From Endozoicomonas sp965196975 (GTDB taxonomy: Bacteria; Pseudomonadota; Gammaproteobacteria; Pseudomonadales; Endozoicomonadaceae), in assembly GCF_965196975.1 (NCBI RefSeq), contig NZ_OZ239981.1:5456001-5520000 (forward strand): a stretch of DNA of 64,000 bases, read 5' to 3'. Each line of letters opens with the position of its first letter. Within the stretch, counting starts at the first letter, position 1. The notes below the pieces were generated by a model. The model saw only the letters and a list, made by a program, of their open reading frames with translations, did not search any database and was not told the DNA's origin. A program made the position numbers and the translations under genes. This document shows, piece by piece, positions 16,844 through 25,926 of this stretch.

Positions 16844-19241
16844 TACCTATCAGTAATGACTCACATATCCTATGGAGCTCTTTTAAAATCAGACAAGATA
16901 ATGAGCATGAAATGGAGCTTGGTGTTATGCCTGATGGTCCAGTTATGTTCATGAATGATTCCATCCAACCTAACTGCCAAGTTAATGTTTCGGTAAAAAA
17001 AGGCCTTCACTGTACGCAAGACCTTGTACTAAAAGGTTTATCGAATCATGAAGTCCCAATTGAGTTTGAGCTGGAAGCTTTAAAGCCAATACAACCAGGT
17101 AAAGAACTATTTTGGTGCTATAGACCAGAAGCTAAACGCAGTAAGACCTCCGGAAATGGTTCATCCAGTGTCAGCTATCGACCAAGTCATATAAATGGTA
17201 ACCACACTCAAGCTGACTACACTGCAATTGAGTCTCATATGAAGTCAGCCTTTTCAGGTCAGTTTTCAGTGAAAAGGACTGATGATCTTAGTGCAATACT
17301 GCAAAGGCGATTAGAAATCGAGACTACTCGAAAAAAAGCAGACCTGAAATACACTCCACGTGAAAGCAAATTCCTTCCCTTAATAAGAAGAAACCAATGT
17401 ACAAGAGGTAAAGTGATAGAGCAGGCTGAAAGCAACATTATTGCTTTGAAAGCCTACCTTAAATTTCGATTAAACAGCTGTAAGGATGTATTTGAAGCAT
17501 TAAATAATACTCGAACAATATTTGCGAGACACACAATCCCTGTTCCTCATAAGGGATACAAAAAAGATGGCTCTCACTGCAAGTGGGGGTTTTATGACTT
17601 TTACCGATTTTGCTTTGAAAGTAACTTTATTACTCCAGAAGATGATGTTCAATCAGTATCACTTGAATGGCTTGGCGAAAAAATAAGTCAGCATAAAGAA
17701 AATTCTCGCTGGATAAGATTATTAAAGAAACGATTAAAGATTGCTCTATTAAAAAATGATAATATCCTTGTATTTACTGAGAACCTTCAACGCTATGTTC
17801 CAAATCCACTAAGAAACTATGAAAAGTCATGGACAGCTGAAGAAATAGAGCGTTTGGGAGGAGTTGCTCGACTTACGCAACGAATGGTCACAAAAAATAC
17901 TGTAGACTGCTACCTGACGGAAAAGGAAAATACTACACTTCTACGAGGTGCATCCCGTAAAATATACGAAGCAGCAAAAAAAGGAAGTGTTGAAGCACAA
18001 ATTTGCATAATTACCAGGCGACTTTCCAAAAAGTCGGACTTAGCATCTCTACTGATCGATCTGAAGAAATCTAAAATTCACCTTATGGTGAACGGTGTCT
18101 ATATCGAGCCTAGTAAAAAATCATTGATACAGTTTATCAAACAAAACTTCACCAAACAGGATCAGAAAAAATATCTAGGGTATACCGGGTACACTGACCA
18201 AGAACTCATGTTTGCAATGAAGAAAAAAAAGAAGTTAGCAACATCTGTGAATGTTGAAATAAACAGAAGGATAAGAAAAGGGGGCAATCTAAATCTACTT
18301 AAAGCATTTATTGCAGAGAAATCAAAAACAATACAATTCTCATCAACTCTACTAAAGCAGCTTAATGCTGCTGGAATAAATTATAGAGGCCAATCACCTT
18401 TTACACTTAAGCATTTGCGCCAGATTTTTAAGCCTGGAGAACAACCATCTGTTGATAAATTTTTCAAGGCTACAATAAGTGATGAAAGACTTCTTAAGGA
18501 GCTTGCCACCAAAGGACCAAGAGCATTAGGTGCAAACCGTGAACTTCTAAGACGATGCCAGACAAATGCGGGGCTAGCTGTGACATACCTTAGAACTTGC
18601 TGGAAGCACTCAATACAAACGAAACCAGAATTCTGCCGACACCGAGCATCACTTCTTAACAGACATAAAATACCCACATCTACTGGATCATCAGAGTGGA
18701 CTGCAAATACTATAGAAGAAAACATTAGATCAATGAGAAAAAATCCTGACAAGACATCAAAAACTGGAAGAAAGTCATACGAAGGACTTCAACATCATAA
18801 GCTAGAGCCCACTGTAAAACCCTGCTTGGTAAAACTTGAAAAGATAGAAAACGCCAATGAACTCACTAGAATTAAAGTTGGAGATACTTCATGGGAAAAA
18901 GAAAAATGGTGTGGAAAAGTATGGTGGGAAAGGGCCAGTGACCTTGAAAGAATCGCTGAAAACAACACTTTTTCAACGCTCCAAAGCATTCGGCTTTTAT
19001 TCCCAGAGCTCTATGAATGGCTACAGAGAATGCAGCTAGCTCTAACTAAAACAAAAACAATTTCACAAACAAAAGAATTCTTTTCAGCAGACTTTGAAGG
19101 AACACGGCTATCCAAGAGAAATATCAATATTATGGCTGGTTGGATAAACAATAGCTTAAATAAAATGGGCTTTCCTAATCTTCAAGAGTTGAGTTTTTAA
19201 TAATTCAAAAAACAGAACTCTTTTCAAAGGAGAACTAAAAG

Positions 19242-19278
19242 ATGCTCTTACATTCTCTATCGTTTAAGAGCATTTTTT
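19242..19278 (+). terminator. Rho-independent terminator of the SET-domain gene
   Basis: The stem ATGCTCTTA/TAAGAGCAT with a 14-base loop is followed by TTTTT. It lies 42 bases after the stop of the SET-domain gene and marks the end of the inserted transcription unit. Confidence 0.85.
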
Positions 19279-19331
19279 GGGTTGATACAATGATAACTCA
19301 CACTTCACCTTTCCCCCATTAACTCATGGGT

Positions 19332-19411
19332 GTGCGAACTTACACAGCAATTCTCTCATTAACTGCTATCTTTGACCGTTTAAAGTTGTTTAATCGGTCA
19401 ATAATAAAAAT
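19332..19411. repeat. Direct repeat, comM leader (right copy)
   Basis: Partner of 13520-13597 (about 84% over the best 56 bases). It ends at the comM start codon. The pair brackets the SET gene and its two insertion sequences. Confidence 0.7.
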
Positions 19412-20933
19412 GCCTTCAACACTGGCGCAAGTCTACACTCGGGCAAATCAGGGCATCCGTGCCCCCGCGGTTTCTGTGGAAGTACACCTTTCTCAAGGTC
19501 TTCCAGCACTGCATATTGTTGGCTTACCTGAAGCCGCTGTAAGGGAAAGCAAGGATCGTGTGCGAAGTGCCTTGATCAACAGTGGCTATGACTTCCCTGA
19601 TGGCCGAATTACCGTCAACCTGGCGCCAGCAGACCTTCCGAAAGAAGGCGGTCGCTTTGATCTGCCCATTGCGCTGGGCATTCTTGTAGCGTCAGGACAG
19701 CTGCCAGGTGAGGTTCTGGAGAATAAAGAGTTCCTTGGGGAACTGGCGCTTTCCGGCCACCTTCGTCCCGTCCGAGCGGTTCTTCCTGCGTCATTAGCCT
19801 GCAAAGAAACTAACCGGGCATTGGTCCTACCTGAACAGAATGCGTCTGTTGCCGCCATGGTCAGCAGTGTCACGATTATTGGAACCCGAAGTCTCACCGA
19901 AGTTTGCGCGTACCTACGAGAGAAAATCCATATTGAGCCCGCAAAACCAGATCAAAACGGTTGTAAAACACATTACCCAGATCTGTCGGAGGTTCGAGGG
20001 CAGGAGCAAGCAAAGCGAGCGTTGTTGATTGCAGCTTCTGGCTCTCACCACCTGCTGCTTTTTGGTCCACCCGGTACCGGAAAAACCATGCTGGCCAGCC
20101 GCCTTCCCGGGCTGCTTCCACCACTGACAGAATCCGAAGCACTTGATATTGCCGCTATACACTCACTGACATCCAGCGCCATGGACACCGTCTGGCAGCG
20201 CCCTTTTCGCACACCTCATCACTCATCTTCATCCGTTTCTCTGGTGGGCGGTGGCAGCATACCCCAACCAGGCGAAATCTCTTTTGCGCACCATGGCGTG
20301 TTATTTCTGGATGAAATGCCTGAATTTGCCCGCACGGCTCTGGAAATGCTCAGAGAGCCTCTGGAAAATGGTGAGGTGGTCATCACCCGGGCCAAAGGTC
20401 AGGAGTGTTTTCCTGCCCGATTCCAGCTGGTAGGCGCAATGAACCCATGCCCCTGCGGTTACCTGGGAGACAGTCAGCGAACCTGTCGATGTACTCCTGA
20501 TCAGGTCAGACGCTACCGAAACAAACTATCCGGGCCACTGCTGGATCGTATTGACCTTCAGATTGAGGTGCCATCCCAGACAATTCAAACCATTATGGAA
20601 CCAGCTATTCAGAACAACGACTCACCAGAAACCGATTCAGCAAAGCTGAGAGACCTTGTGATCAAAGCCCGAAAAAGACAGTTGGCAAGACAGGGGAAAA
20701 TCAATTGCCAGCTGTCATCCAGAGAGCTGTTTGAAGTCTGCGCACTGGGTGAAAAGGAAAAAGGGCTGATCGCCAGAGCATCTGAGCACCTGCAAGTCTC
20801 AACCCGCGGGCTGCATCGGATTTTGCGAGTTGCCAGAACCATTGCCGACCTTGCAGGCAGCCCTGAGGTGCTAAGCCCACACCTTGGAGAAGCCATGCAA
20901 TATCGGCAACTGGATCGCCAGTCCGTTCAATAA
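19410..20933 (+). CDS. comM: ComM/YifB family AAA+ ATPase (Mg-chelatase-like)
   Basis: The 507-residue product is ComM, a hexameric helicase that drives branch migration during natural transformation. Domains in order are the N-terminal ChlI-like region (AVRESKDRVRSALINSGYDFP), the AAA+ core with Walker A GPPGTGKT (about residues 219-226) and Walker B GVLFLDEMPEF, a zinc-like CPCGYLGDSQRTCRC motif and the C-terminal Mg-chelatase domain. The start MPSTLAQVYTRANQGI is chosen by homology; the frame extends 28 codons further upstream but that part is not conserved. It overlaps the convergent P450 gene by 7 bases. Confidence 0.95.
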   Translation: MPSTLAQVYTRANQGIRAPAVSVEVHLSQGLPALHIVGLPEAAVRESKDRVRSALINSGYDFPDGRITVNLAPADLPKEGGRFDLPIALGILVASGQLPGEVLENKEFLGELALSGHLRPVRAVLPASLACKETNRALVLPEQNASVAAMVSSVTIIGTRSLTEVCAYLREKIHIEPAKPDQNGCKTHYPDLSEVRGQEQAKRALLIAASGSHHLLLFGPPGTGKTMLASRLPGLLPPLTESEALDIAAIHSLTSSAMDTVWQRPFRTPHHSSSSVSLVGGGSIPQPGEISFAHHGVLFLDEMPEFARTALEMLREPLENGEVVITRAKGQECFPARFQLVGAMNPCPCGYLGDSQRTCRCTPDQVRRYRNKLSGPLLDRIDLQIEVPSQTIQTIMEPAIQNNDSPETDSAKLRDLVIKARKRQLARQGKINCQLSSRELFEVCALGEKEKGLIARASEHLQVSTRGLHRILRVARTIADLAGSPEVLSPHLGEAMQYRQLDRQSVQ

Positions 20934-22219
20934 ATCGACCTCTGAATATTCGTTTTGATAACCAGCTGTTTAAAAGCAATCGAGTTATGATCTGTCTCAT
21001 CCCTCTCAGGTTCATAAGCCAGTTCGGCATCCGGAAAACGGGCGAACAGTTCACTTAATGAAAGAAACAACTGTCGTTTTGCCAGTGCAGCACCAATACA
21101 GAAGCGCGGCCCATAACCAAAAAGCACGTCCTTATCGTGGCTCCGGTTCATATTGAATTTTTCAGGCTCTGTATAATATTGCGGATCATAGTCCTTTAGA
21201 TGGGGCATCAATAACACCATCTGCCCCTTACGAACCTTTTGTCCAAGAAGTTCCATATCCTCAGGCGCATAACGGGCAAAACCCATTTTGGAATTGGCTG
21301 ACCAGCGCATCATTTCCGTAAATGCCTTGCCAAACGCTTCCGGGCTTTCCAGTGCCTCAGCGATCTGGTCGCGGTTTTTCAGCAGGGAATAAACACTCCA
21401 CTGCTGGGCTATCAGCGTGGTATCTGCACCCGCTCCAATAAGGGCCAACACCATCGTAATGATGTCCCATTCACGAAACTGCTCGTTTTCTTTTTCCACC
21501 TGGATAAGTGCACTGAGAAAGTCATCCTGCCGGGGCATCAAACGACGCTCGGCAATCACCTCCTGGATAATATCAATGGCCCGGTTACTGTCTTCCCGCG
21601 CTTTCTGCCGGCGCTCTTCCGATATGGTCGGATTCCAGGCTTCGGTAAAACTGGTCACTACCGGTTTAAAATCATCCCAGTACTTTTCCGGTATCCCGAC
21701 AATTCGGGTAATGGAGATAAAGGGGATATGAGCGGCAACCTTTTCGATATAGTCAAAGCTGTCCGGCGTTCCCAGCTCATCAAACAGCGCTTTGATATCC
21801 GGCTCAATCCGCATGCTGATCGCCTCCACAACATTTCTGGAAAATGCTGGAGACGACACTTTACGAACCAGCCGGTGATGATCTTTATCGGCCACCAGGC
21901 TATGACCAATCAATGCACGCTCGAAGTTTGTCCACTCACTTTCTGGAGGACGGGGTGGCGCATACTCCCAGTCATAAAAGTCAGATGAAAGGTATTCTGT
22001 ACGCCAGCAGTCCATGATGTCTTTAATGCCGGTCATAATCCAGGCCTGCCAGAGCGGATACCAGACCAAAGGACCCCGTTTTACCAGCTCGCGCCATTGA
22101 GGCACCGGGTCTTCACAATATTCAAGGGAGTGAGGGTTATAAACCGTTTCAATCGGAGGTAAAGCTTCTTTTTTTATAGAGTATTGAGCTTCGTCCTGAT
22201 CATGCTCGATGGTCGCCAT
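20927..22219 (-). CDS. Cytochrome P450
   Basis: The 430-residue soluble product has all the P450 hallmarks. The I-helix oxygen-binding motif AGADTT is at 263-268, the ExxR motif EMMR at 302-305, and the haem loop FGYGPRFCIGAA at 367-378 with Cys374 as the axial ligand. It is a class I bacterial P450 that needs a ferredoxin and reductase, and none is encoded nearby. The divergent SDR at 22490 may act with it on the same hydroxylated compound, for example a terpenoid or steroid; that is inferred from position only. Confidence 0.95.
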   Translation of the reverse strand: MATIEHDQDEAQYSIKKEALPPIETVYNPHSLEYCEDPVPQWRELVKRGPLVWYPLWQAWIMTGIKDIMDCWRTEYLSSDFYDWEYAPPRPPESEWTNFERALIGHSLVADKDHHRLVRKVSSPAFSRNVVEAISMRIEPDIKALFDELGTPDSFDYIEKVAAHIPFISITRIVGIPEKYWDDFKPVVTSFTEAWNPTISEERRQKAREDSNRAIDIIQEVIAERRLMPRQDDFLSALIQVEKENEQFREWDIITMVLALIGAGADTTLIAQQWSVYSLLKNRDQIAEALESPEAFGKAFTEMMRWSANSKMGFARYAPEDMELLGQKVRKGQMVLLMPHLKDYDPQYYTEPEKFNMNRSHDKDVLFGYGPRFCIGAALAKRQLFLSLSELFARFPDAELAYEPERDETDHNSIAFKQLVIKTNIQRSIY

Positions 22220-22281
22220 AATGATGGTGCCTCTTTTTTTATTATTAGTTATGGAGGTGTTAAGCCGTCATATCCGTCGCC

Positions 22282-22337
22282 TTTGAAGTTGCTACTTTGT
22301 TGTCTTCGCTCGCTTGCCGCCGTATAGCAACTCCAAA
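22282..22337. repeat. Imperfect inverted repeat between divergent P450 and SDR genes
   Basis: TTTGAAGTTGCTA at 22282-22294 pairs with TAGCAACTCCAAA at 22325-22337, with one mismatch over 13 bases. It lies in the 270-base divergent promoter region. It could be an RNA hairpin in the P450 leader or a small repeat. No clear -10/-35 boxes were identified here. Confidence 0.45.
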
Positions 22338-23275
22338 TCCTTTGGGTAAATTTACAAGATCATAAGTCTTATCTAACGATTACCGTTGTACAAACTTATA
22401 CGACCGTGTATTTTTTTAATCAAGTGTCATTTTCTGCCTGACAGAAATTCCAGTACACCTATTCCGAAAAAAAGTGGAGCATAATAATAATGAAAAACTT
22501 CCAGGATAAAGTAGCCGTTATCACCGGTGGAGCCAGCGGTGTTGGCAGAGCATTGGCATTTGAACTTGCCCGTGAAGGTGCCAGGGTGGTTATTTCTGAT
22601 ATCGAAGTGTCCGCACTGGAGCAAACCATTGCCGACATCAAGGCTGAAGGTCTGCAATGTGCTGGGCAAATCGCCGATGTGACCAATGGTGACTCGATGA
22701 AAGCGCTGGCAGCATCCATTAAAGAGCAGTTTGGAGCAATACATCTGGTATTTGCCAATGCCGGAGTGGGCACCGGTGAAGGCGGCATGATGTGGGAGTA
22801 TGATCTGAATGACTGGGAGTGGGGTTTTCGGGTGAATACCTGGGGCCTGATCCACACCATCAATGCCTTTATCCCCAGATTGGTTGAGCAGAATGAAGAA
22901 GCGCATTTTGTCGTCACAGGATCAGGTAACGGTGCGTTTCTGATGATGCCAAACACCCCCATCTATACAGCCACTAAAGCCGCTGTTCAGGCCATTACTG
23001 AGAACCTGCATTACCAGCTTCAGATGAGTCAGTCCCCAGTGAAAGTGAATGCCCTTTTTCCCGGACCTCATGTGGTTAACAGTGGTATTTTTAATTCAGA
23101 ACGGAATCGTCCTTCCGACCTGCCTGCAAACCCTGAAAAGCCAGGTTCAGGTATTTCATCACTGGACGATATGAAAGCCATTATGGCTCAGTATCAGCGG
23201 GAACTGAAAACCACAGAGCCCGAGGAAGTGGCGTCCTTTGCACTGCAGGAACTGCGCAAAGACACATTCTGGATT

Positions 23276-24666
23276 GGGTGCTCTCTCAATTTGATAACTG
23301 ACTCATAGGTTAGCTTCAACCTTTCCAGTCATGAACTCAGACCAAAGTTGTTCCCAGCGCCCCTTACTCTGGATCAGTGCTCTTGTTGTCAAAAGCACTT
23401 CCGCTCCTGTTGCTTTCCACCTCATTCCAGAACCACATAATCGTTGCTTTACCAGAGTCTTACAAGCCGCTTCAGTAACTCCTGAACCTATTGGCCAATG
23501 GCGTTTAAGCGCCTGATGATAATTCATTAACTGGTGATTGTTTGTAAAATAGCTCACAGCTTTGTAGCGCTTCTCTGTCAGTGCGATTGTCTTTTTCGGG
23601 AGCTCGGCTGATTCAATTTCCTGAAGGATTTTTTTGGCTGCTCCACGCTTGTTTTTCAAACTATGTAGCCTGTCTTCAAGCCACTGGTGTCGCTTCGCCT
23701 TACTGGTTGGAAACAGTGCTTCCGCTGCTCCAGCTAAATATTCAGATGCATGATAAAAATCGAGTATCTGCCCAGAGGTATGTTGTTTCAAATAACTCCA
23801 GTTTTCTCTAGCCCCGTCAGCTACCCCGATGTATGTGGCATTTGGGTAGAGTCGTTTTAGATCTGCAATCTCCTCGTCGAGCTTGCTCATAAAGCTTTGT
23901 TTACCATACTCTGGCGAACTGGCTGTATATATCGTGTGGAGCCTGTCTCCATCTGCAGAATATAGGCTCAATGTCCCACACATGGCTTCCCTCCAGCCTT
24001 CTTCACAAAGCAGCATGCAGGTTCCATCCAGACCAATGGCTATTGTTTCAACAGGCTCTTTTAGTGGAGGAAGGTGGTAGTGAGTGTCTTGCTGGTCTTC
24101 AATTAATGCACCTACTCTGTCCGATAAATGCTTGATATAAGAATTTGAAAGCGTCCTTTGATGGTTGGTCTCAAAATCTTCTTTTACCGCAGGCGCTGGC
24201 ATCTGGCTGTATTTCCAGGCGATAGACTTGGCAAATTTGGGGGTAGCTGAACCAATAATACCGGCACGAAGATCAAGTGCTGCCAGAGTACTGCCACCTC
24301 TGACACCCTGATATACGGAGCGCTCCAAAGGTATACGACCGTATAAGGTTTCATAGTGCTTAAGAACCTTTCCTTTGTAGTTCCACTTCTGCTGATTAAC
24401 GACGATAGGTTCTTTATTGGGTGATTCAAATAGCCCCAATAACTCTTTTGTTCCAAGCTGCCCGGCTTCATTGAGTGCACGCTGTAAACTATCTTCAAGA
24501 TTCAGCATGTTGCCTGAATCTATAGAAACTTCAATTTGCAAAACGATGCTTTTGGTAGAGCTGGAAATAACAGAAGCGGGCATGACAGTTAACTATTATG
24601 AGTGGTGTTCCCATAGTAGCTGTGAAAATAGAGCACTATTGTTTCAATCATTCAGAGAGAGCACCC
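23276..24666 (-). mobile_element. ISKra4-type element, copy 3
   Basis: Same 1391-bp element in reverse orientation, flanked by the 8-bp repeat TCTGGATT at 23268-23275 and 24667-24674. It interrupts the SDR gene at codon 263. Confidence 0.96.
23303..24583 (-). CDS. ISKra4-family transposase (copy 3)
   Basis: Protein identical to copy 1 (426 residues), intact. Confidence 0.96.
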   Translation of the reverse strand: MPASVISSSTKSIVLQIEVSIDSGNMLNLEDSLQRALNEAGQLGTKELLGLFESPNKEPIVVNQQKWNYKGKVLKHYETLYGRIPLERSVYQGVRGGSTLAALDLRAGIIGSATPKFAKSIAWKYSQMPAPAVKEDFETNHQRTLSNSYIKHLSDRVGALIEDQQDTHYHLPPLKEPVETIAIGLDGTCMLLCEEGWREAMCGTLSLYSADGDRLHTIYTASSPEYGKQSFMSKLDEEIADLKRLYPNATYIGVADGARENWSYLKQHTSGQILDFYHASEYLAGAAEALFPTSKAKRHQWLEDRLHSLKNKRGAAKKILQEIESAELPKKTIALTEKRYKAVSYFTNNHQLMNYHQALKRHWPIGSGVTEAACKTLVKQRLCGSGMRWKATGAEVLLTTRALIQSKGRWEQLWSEFMTGKVEANL

Positions 24667-24983
24667 TCTGGATTACACCAATGAGTGAAAAATCGGAAGA
24701 GGCATTCAAATCACGAGTGAACAGCATTCTGGAAAGAACAACACCTGTGGTTCCGGATGTCCTGTAAACCCGATTAACTGGTGCCTGCTGAACCTGACGC
24801 ACAGCGTAAAAATTCAGCAGTCTACCAGAACCATGAAATATGATCTCAACAACTGAAACCCGCATTGTCTTACAATTATCCTCAGTAGCATTGAAAGGCA
24901 GGTATTCTTAAACGAGCCGATCTATATGGCGGACATTATACTGAGCTTAAAACTAGCGAAACAAAGTGCTGAGCTTTGCTGTA

Positions 24984-25757
24984 TTACAGTCTGGAATCCA
25001 TTACCTCTGAGCCTTCAGCCTCATATCCCAAGTTAACTTCTCCTGAAAGAGATCTGGCTGGTATTACCTGCTCAATTTCCCCAAAATCAACCTCTCCCTC
25101 CATAGAGAAAGGATCAAGCCACTGAGTATTCCTACAACTGGCTATAAAAAAATCATAATCACAAAAATAAATTTTCTGATAACGAATCATCTGATCAGAA
25201 GGTTTATCGGACAAACAGCACTCCTCTGCCGATTTTAACTCTTCTGATGTTCTTGGCTTATATTCAGGAAATATCTCATAGGATAATGTTTTAATTTTTT
25301 CTTCGCATTTTTCAATGCGACATCTAGCATCTCTTTCTGCATCAGACTCCACAACCTCAGTCTCAAAAATACGTTTTGCTGTAATTTCAGTACCAGGGGG
25401 CTTATTTGATAACCAGCATATCGCTATATAAAAAATGTCCTCTCGCCCGATATCTTGAGAGCTTCCCGATGAAGAAAGGTATTCATCCACGACAAGATTA
25501 ATCTCAGCTCCCCTTTCTTGTAACACATTTATTTGCAGTGCTTCATTATTTGGATGCACTTCTCTTTCACGAGCTGGCCTGAAACCTACCACTACCTGCT
25601 CTGCAGCATCATCAGCCCCACGAACAAAGCATGAGCACAAGGCTCTCTGAATAGAGCGGCAAAAACCCGAGCCGCATGTACTATCAGCCTCAACCAGAGG
25701 AATAGCTTGCAGACCTGATTGCGCAACAGGTTGTCCATTATTTACTCTACCCTCCAT
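24984..25757 (-). CDS. Orphan protein, unknown function
   Basis: The 257-residue product is acidic and cysteine-rich for a bacterial cytoplasmic protein: CGSGFC and ALCSCF near residues 27-45, later CRIEKCEEK and ECC. There is no signal peptide or membrane segment. I do not recognise a family. The ATG at 25757 is preferred because AGAGG lies about ten bases upstream; a GTG at 25766 is too close to that site. The region is more AT-rich than flanking metabolic genes. It stands alone between the broken SDR gene and ptsG. A lineage-specific secreted effector is one possibility, with no direct evidence. Confidence 0.6.
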   Translation of the reverse strand: MEGRVNNGQPVAQSGLQAIPLVEADSTCGSGFCRSIQRALCSCFVRGADDAAEQVVVGFRPAREREVHPNNEALQINVLQERGAEINLVVDEYLSSSGSSQDIGREDIFYIAICWLSNKPPGTEITAKRIFETEVVESDAERDARCRIEKCEEKIKTLSYEIFPEYKPRTSEELKSAEECCLSDKPSDQMIRYQKIYFCDYDFFIASCRNTQWLDPFSMEGEVDFGEIEQVIPARSLSGEVNLGYEAEGSEVMDSRL

Positions 25758-25843
25758 TCTAATCACGCCTCTTTCTGATTAAGCAGCGACTATTTCAATA
25801 ATTGGACACCTGATTCCACTAATTTATCCTTCTCCTTATAAAT

Positions 25844-25879
25844 TAAAAAAACCGTGCCCACGATAAACGTAGACACGGC
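25844..25879 (-). terminator. Rho-independent terminator of ptsG
   Basis: On the minus strand a stem with CCGTG/CACGG outer pairs and an inner ACG/CGT pair around TTTAT is followed by seven T residues and AATT. It lies about 50 bases after the ptsG stop. Confidence 0.8.
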
Positions 25880-25926
25880 TGCAAAGACAATCATTTGCTG
25901 CTCTTAAGCCGAGCAGTTATTCAATA

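Larger units (their letters stand above)
15078..19200 (+). pseudogene. SET-domain protein, split by an ISKra4-type element
   Basis: The 5' part is 15078-15452 and the 3' part 16852-19200. Without the element and one target duplication they join in frame to give 907 residues. Residues about 60-210 look like a SET (lysine methyltransferase) domain: GAGLGLF and KKGEVF near the start, FMNDSIQPNC in place of the usual FxNHSCxPN, then LKPIQPGKELFWCYRPE with the conserved tyrosine. The remaining 700 residues are basic, helical and unrecognised. SET proteins in host-associated bacteria can act as effectors on host histones, so a host-directed role is plausible but unproven. The gene is AT-rich against its neighbours. 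As it stands the first part ends 8 codons into the element, and the 3' part has an internal ATG at 16912. It may have no product. Confidence 0.85.
22490..24767 (+). pseudogene. Short-chain dehydrogenase, C-terminus cut off by an ISKra4-type element
   Basis: The 5' part is 22490-23275 (262 codons) and the 3' part 24675-24767. Joined without the element they give a 292-residue classical SDR. The NAD(P)-binding motif TGGASGVG is near residue 12, the NAG motif is in VFANAGVG, and the catalytic YTATK is near residue 168, so the catalytic core is intact. The present reading frame runs 10 codons into the element and stops at 23308, giving 272 residues that lack only the last 30. Partial function is possible. 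It reads divergently from the P450 gene, so a shared oxidation pathway is likely but unproven. Confidence 0.93.
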
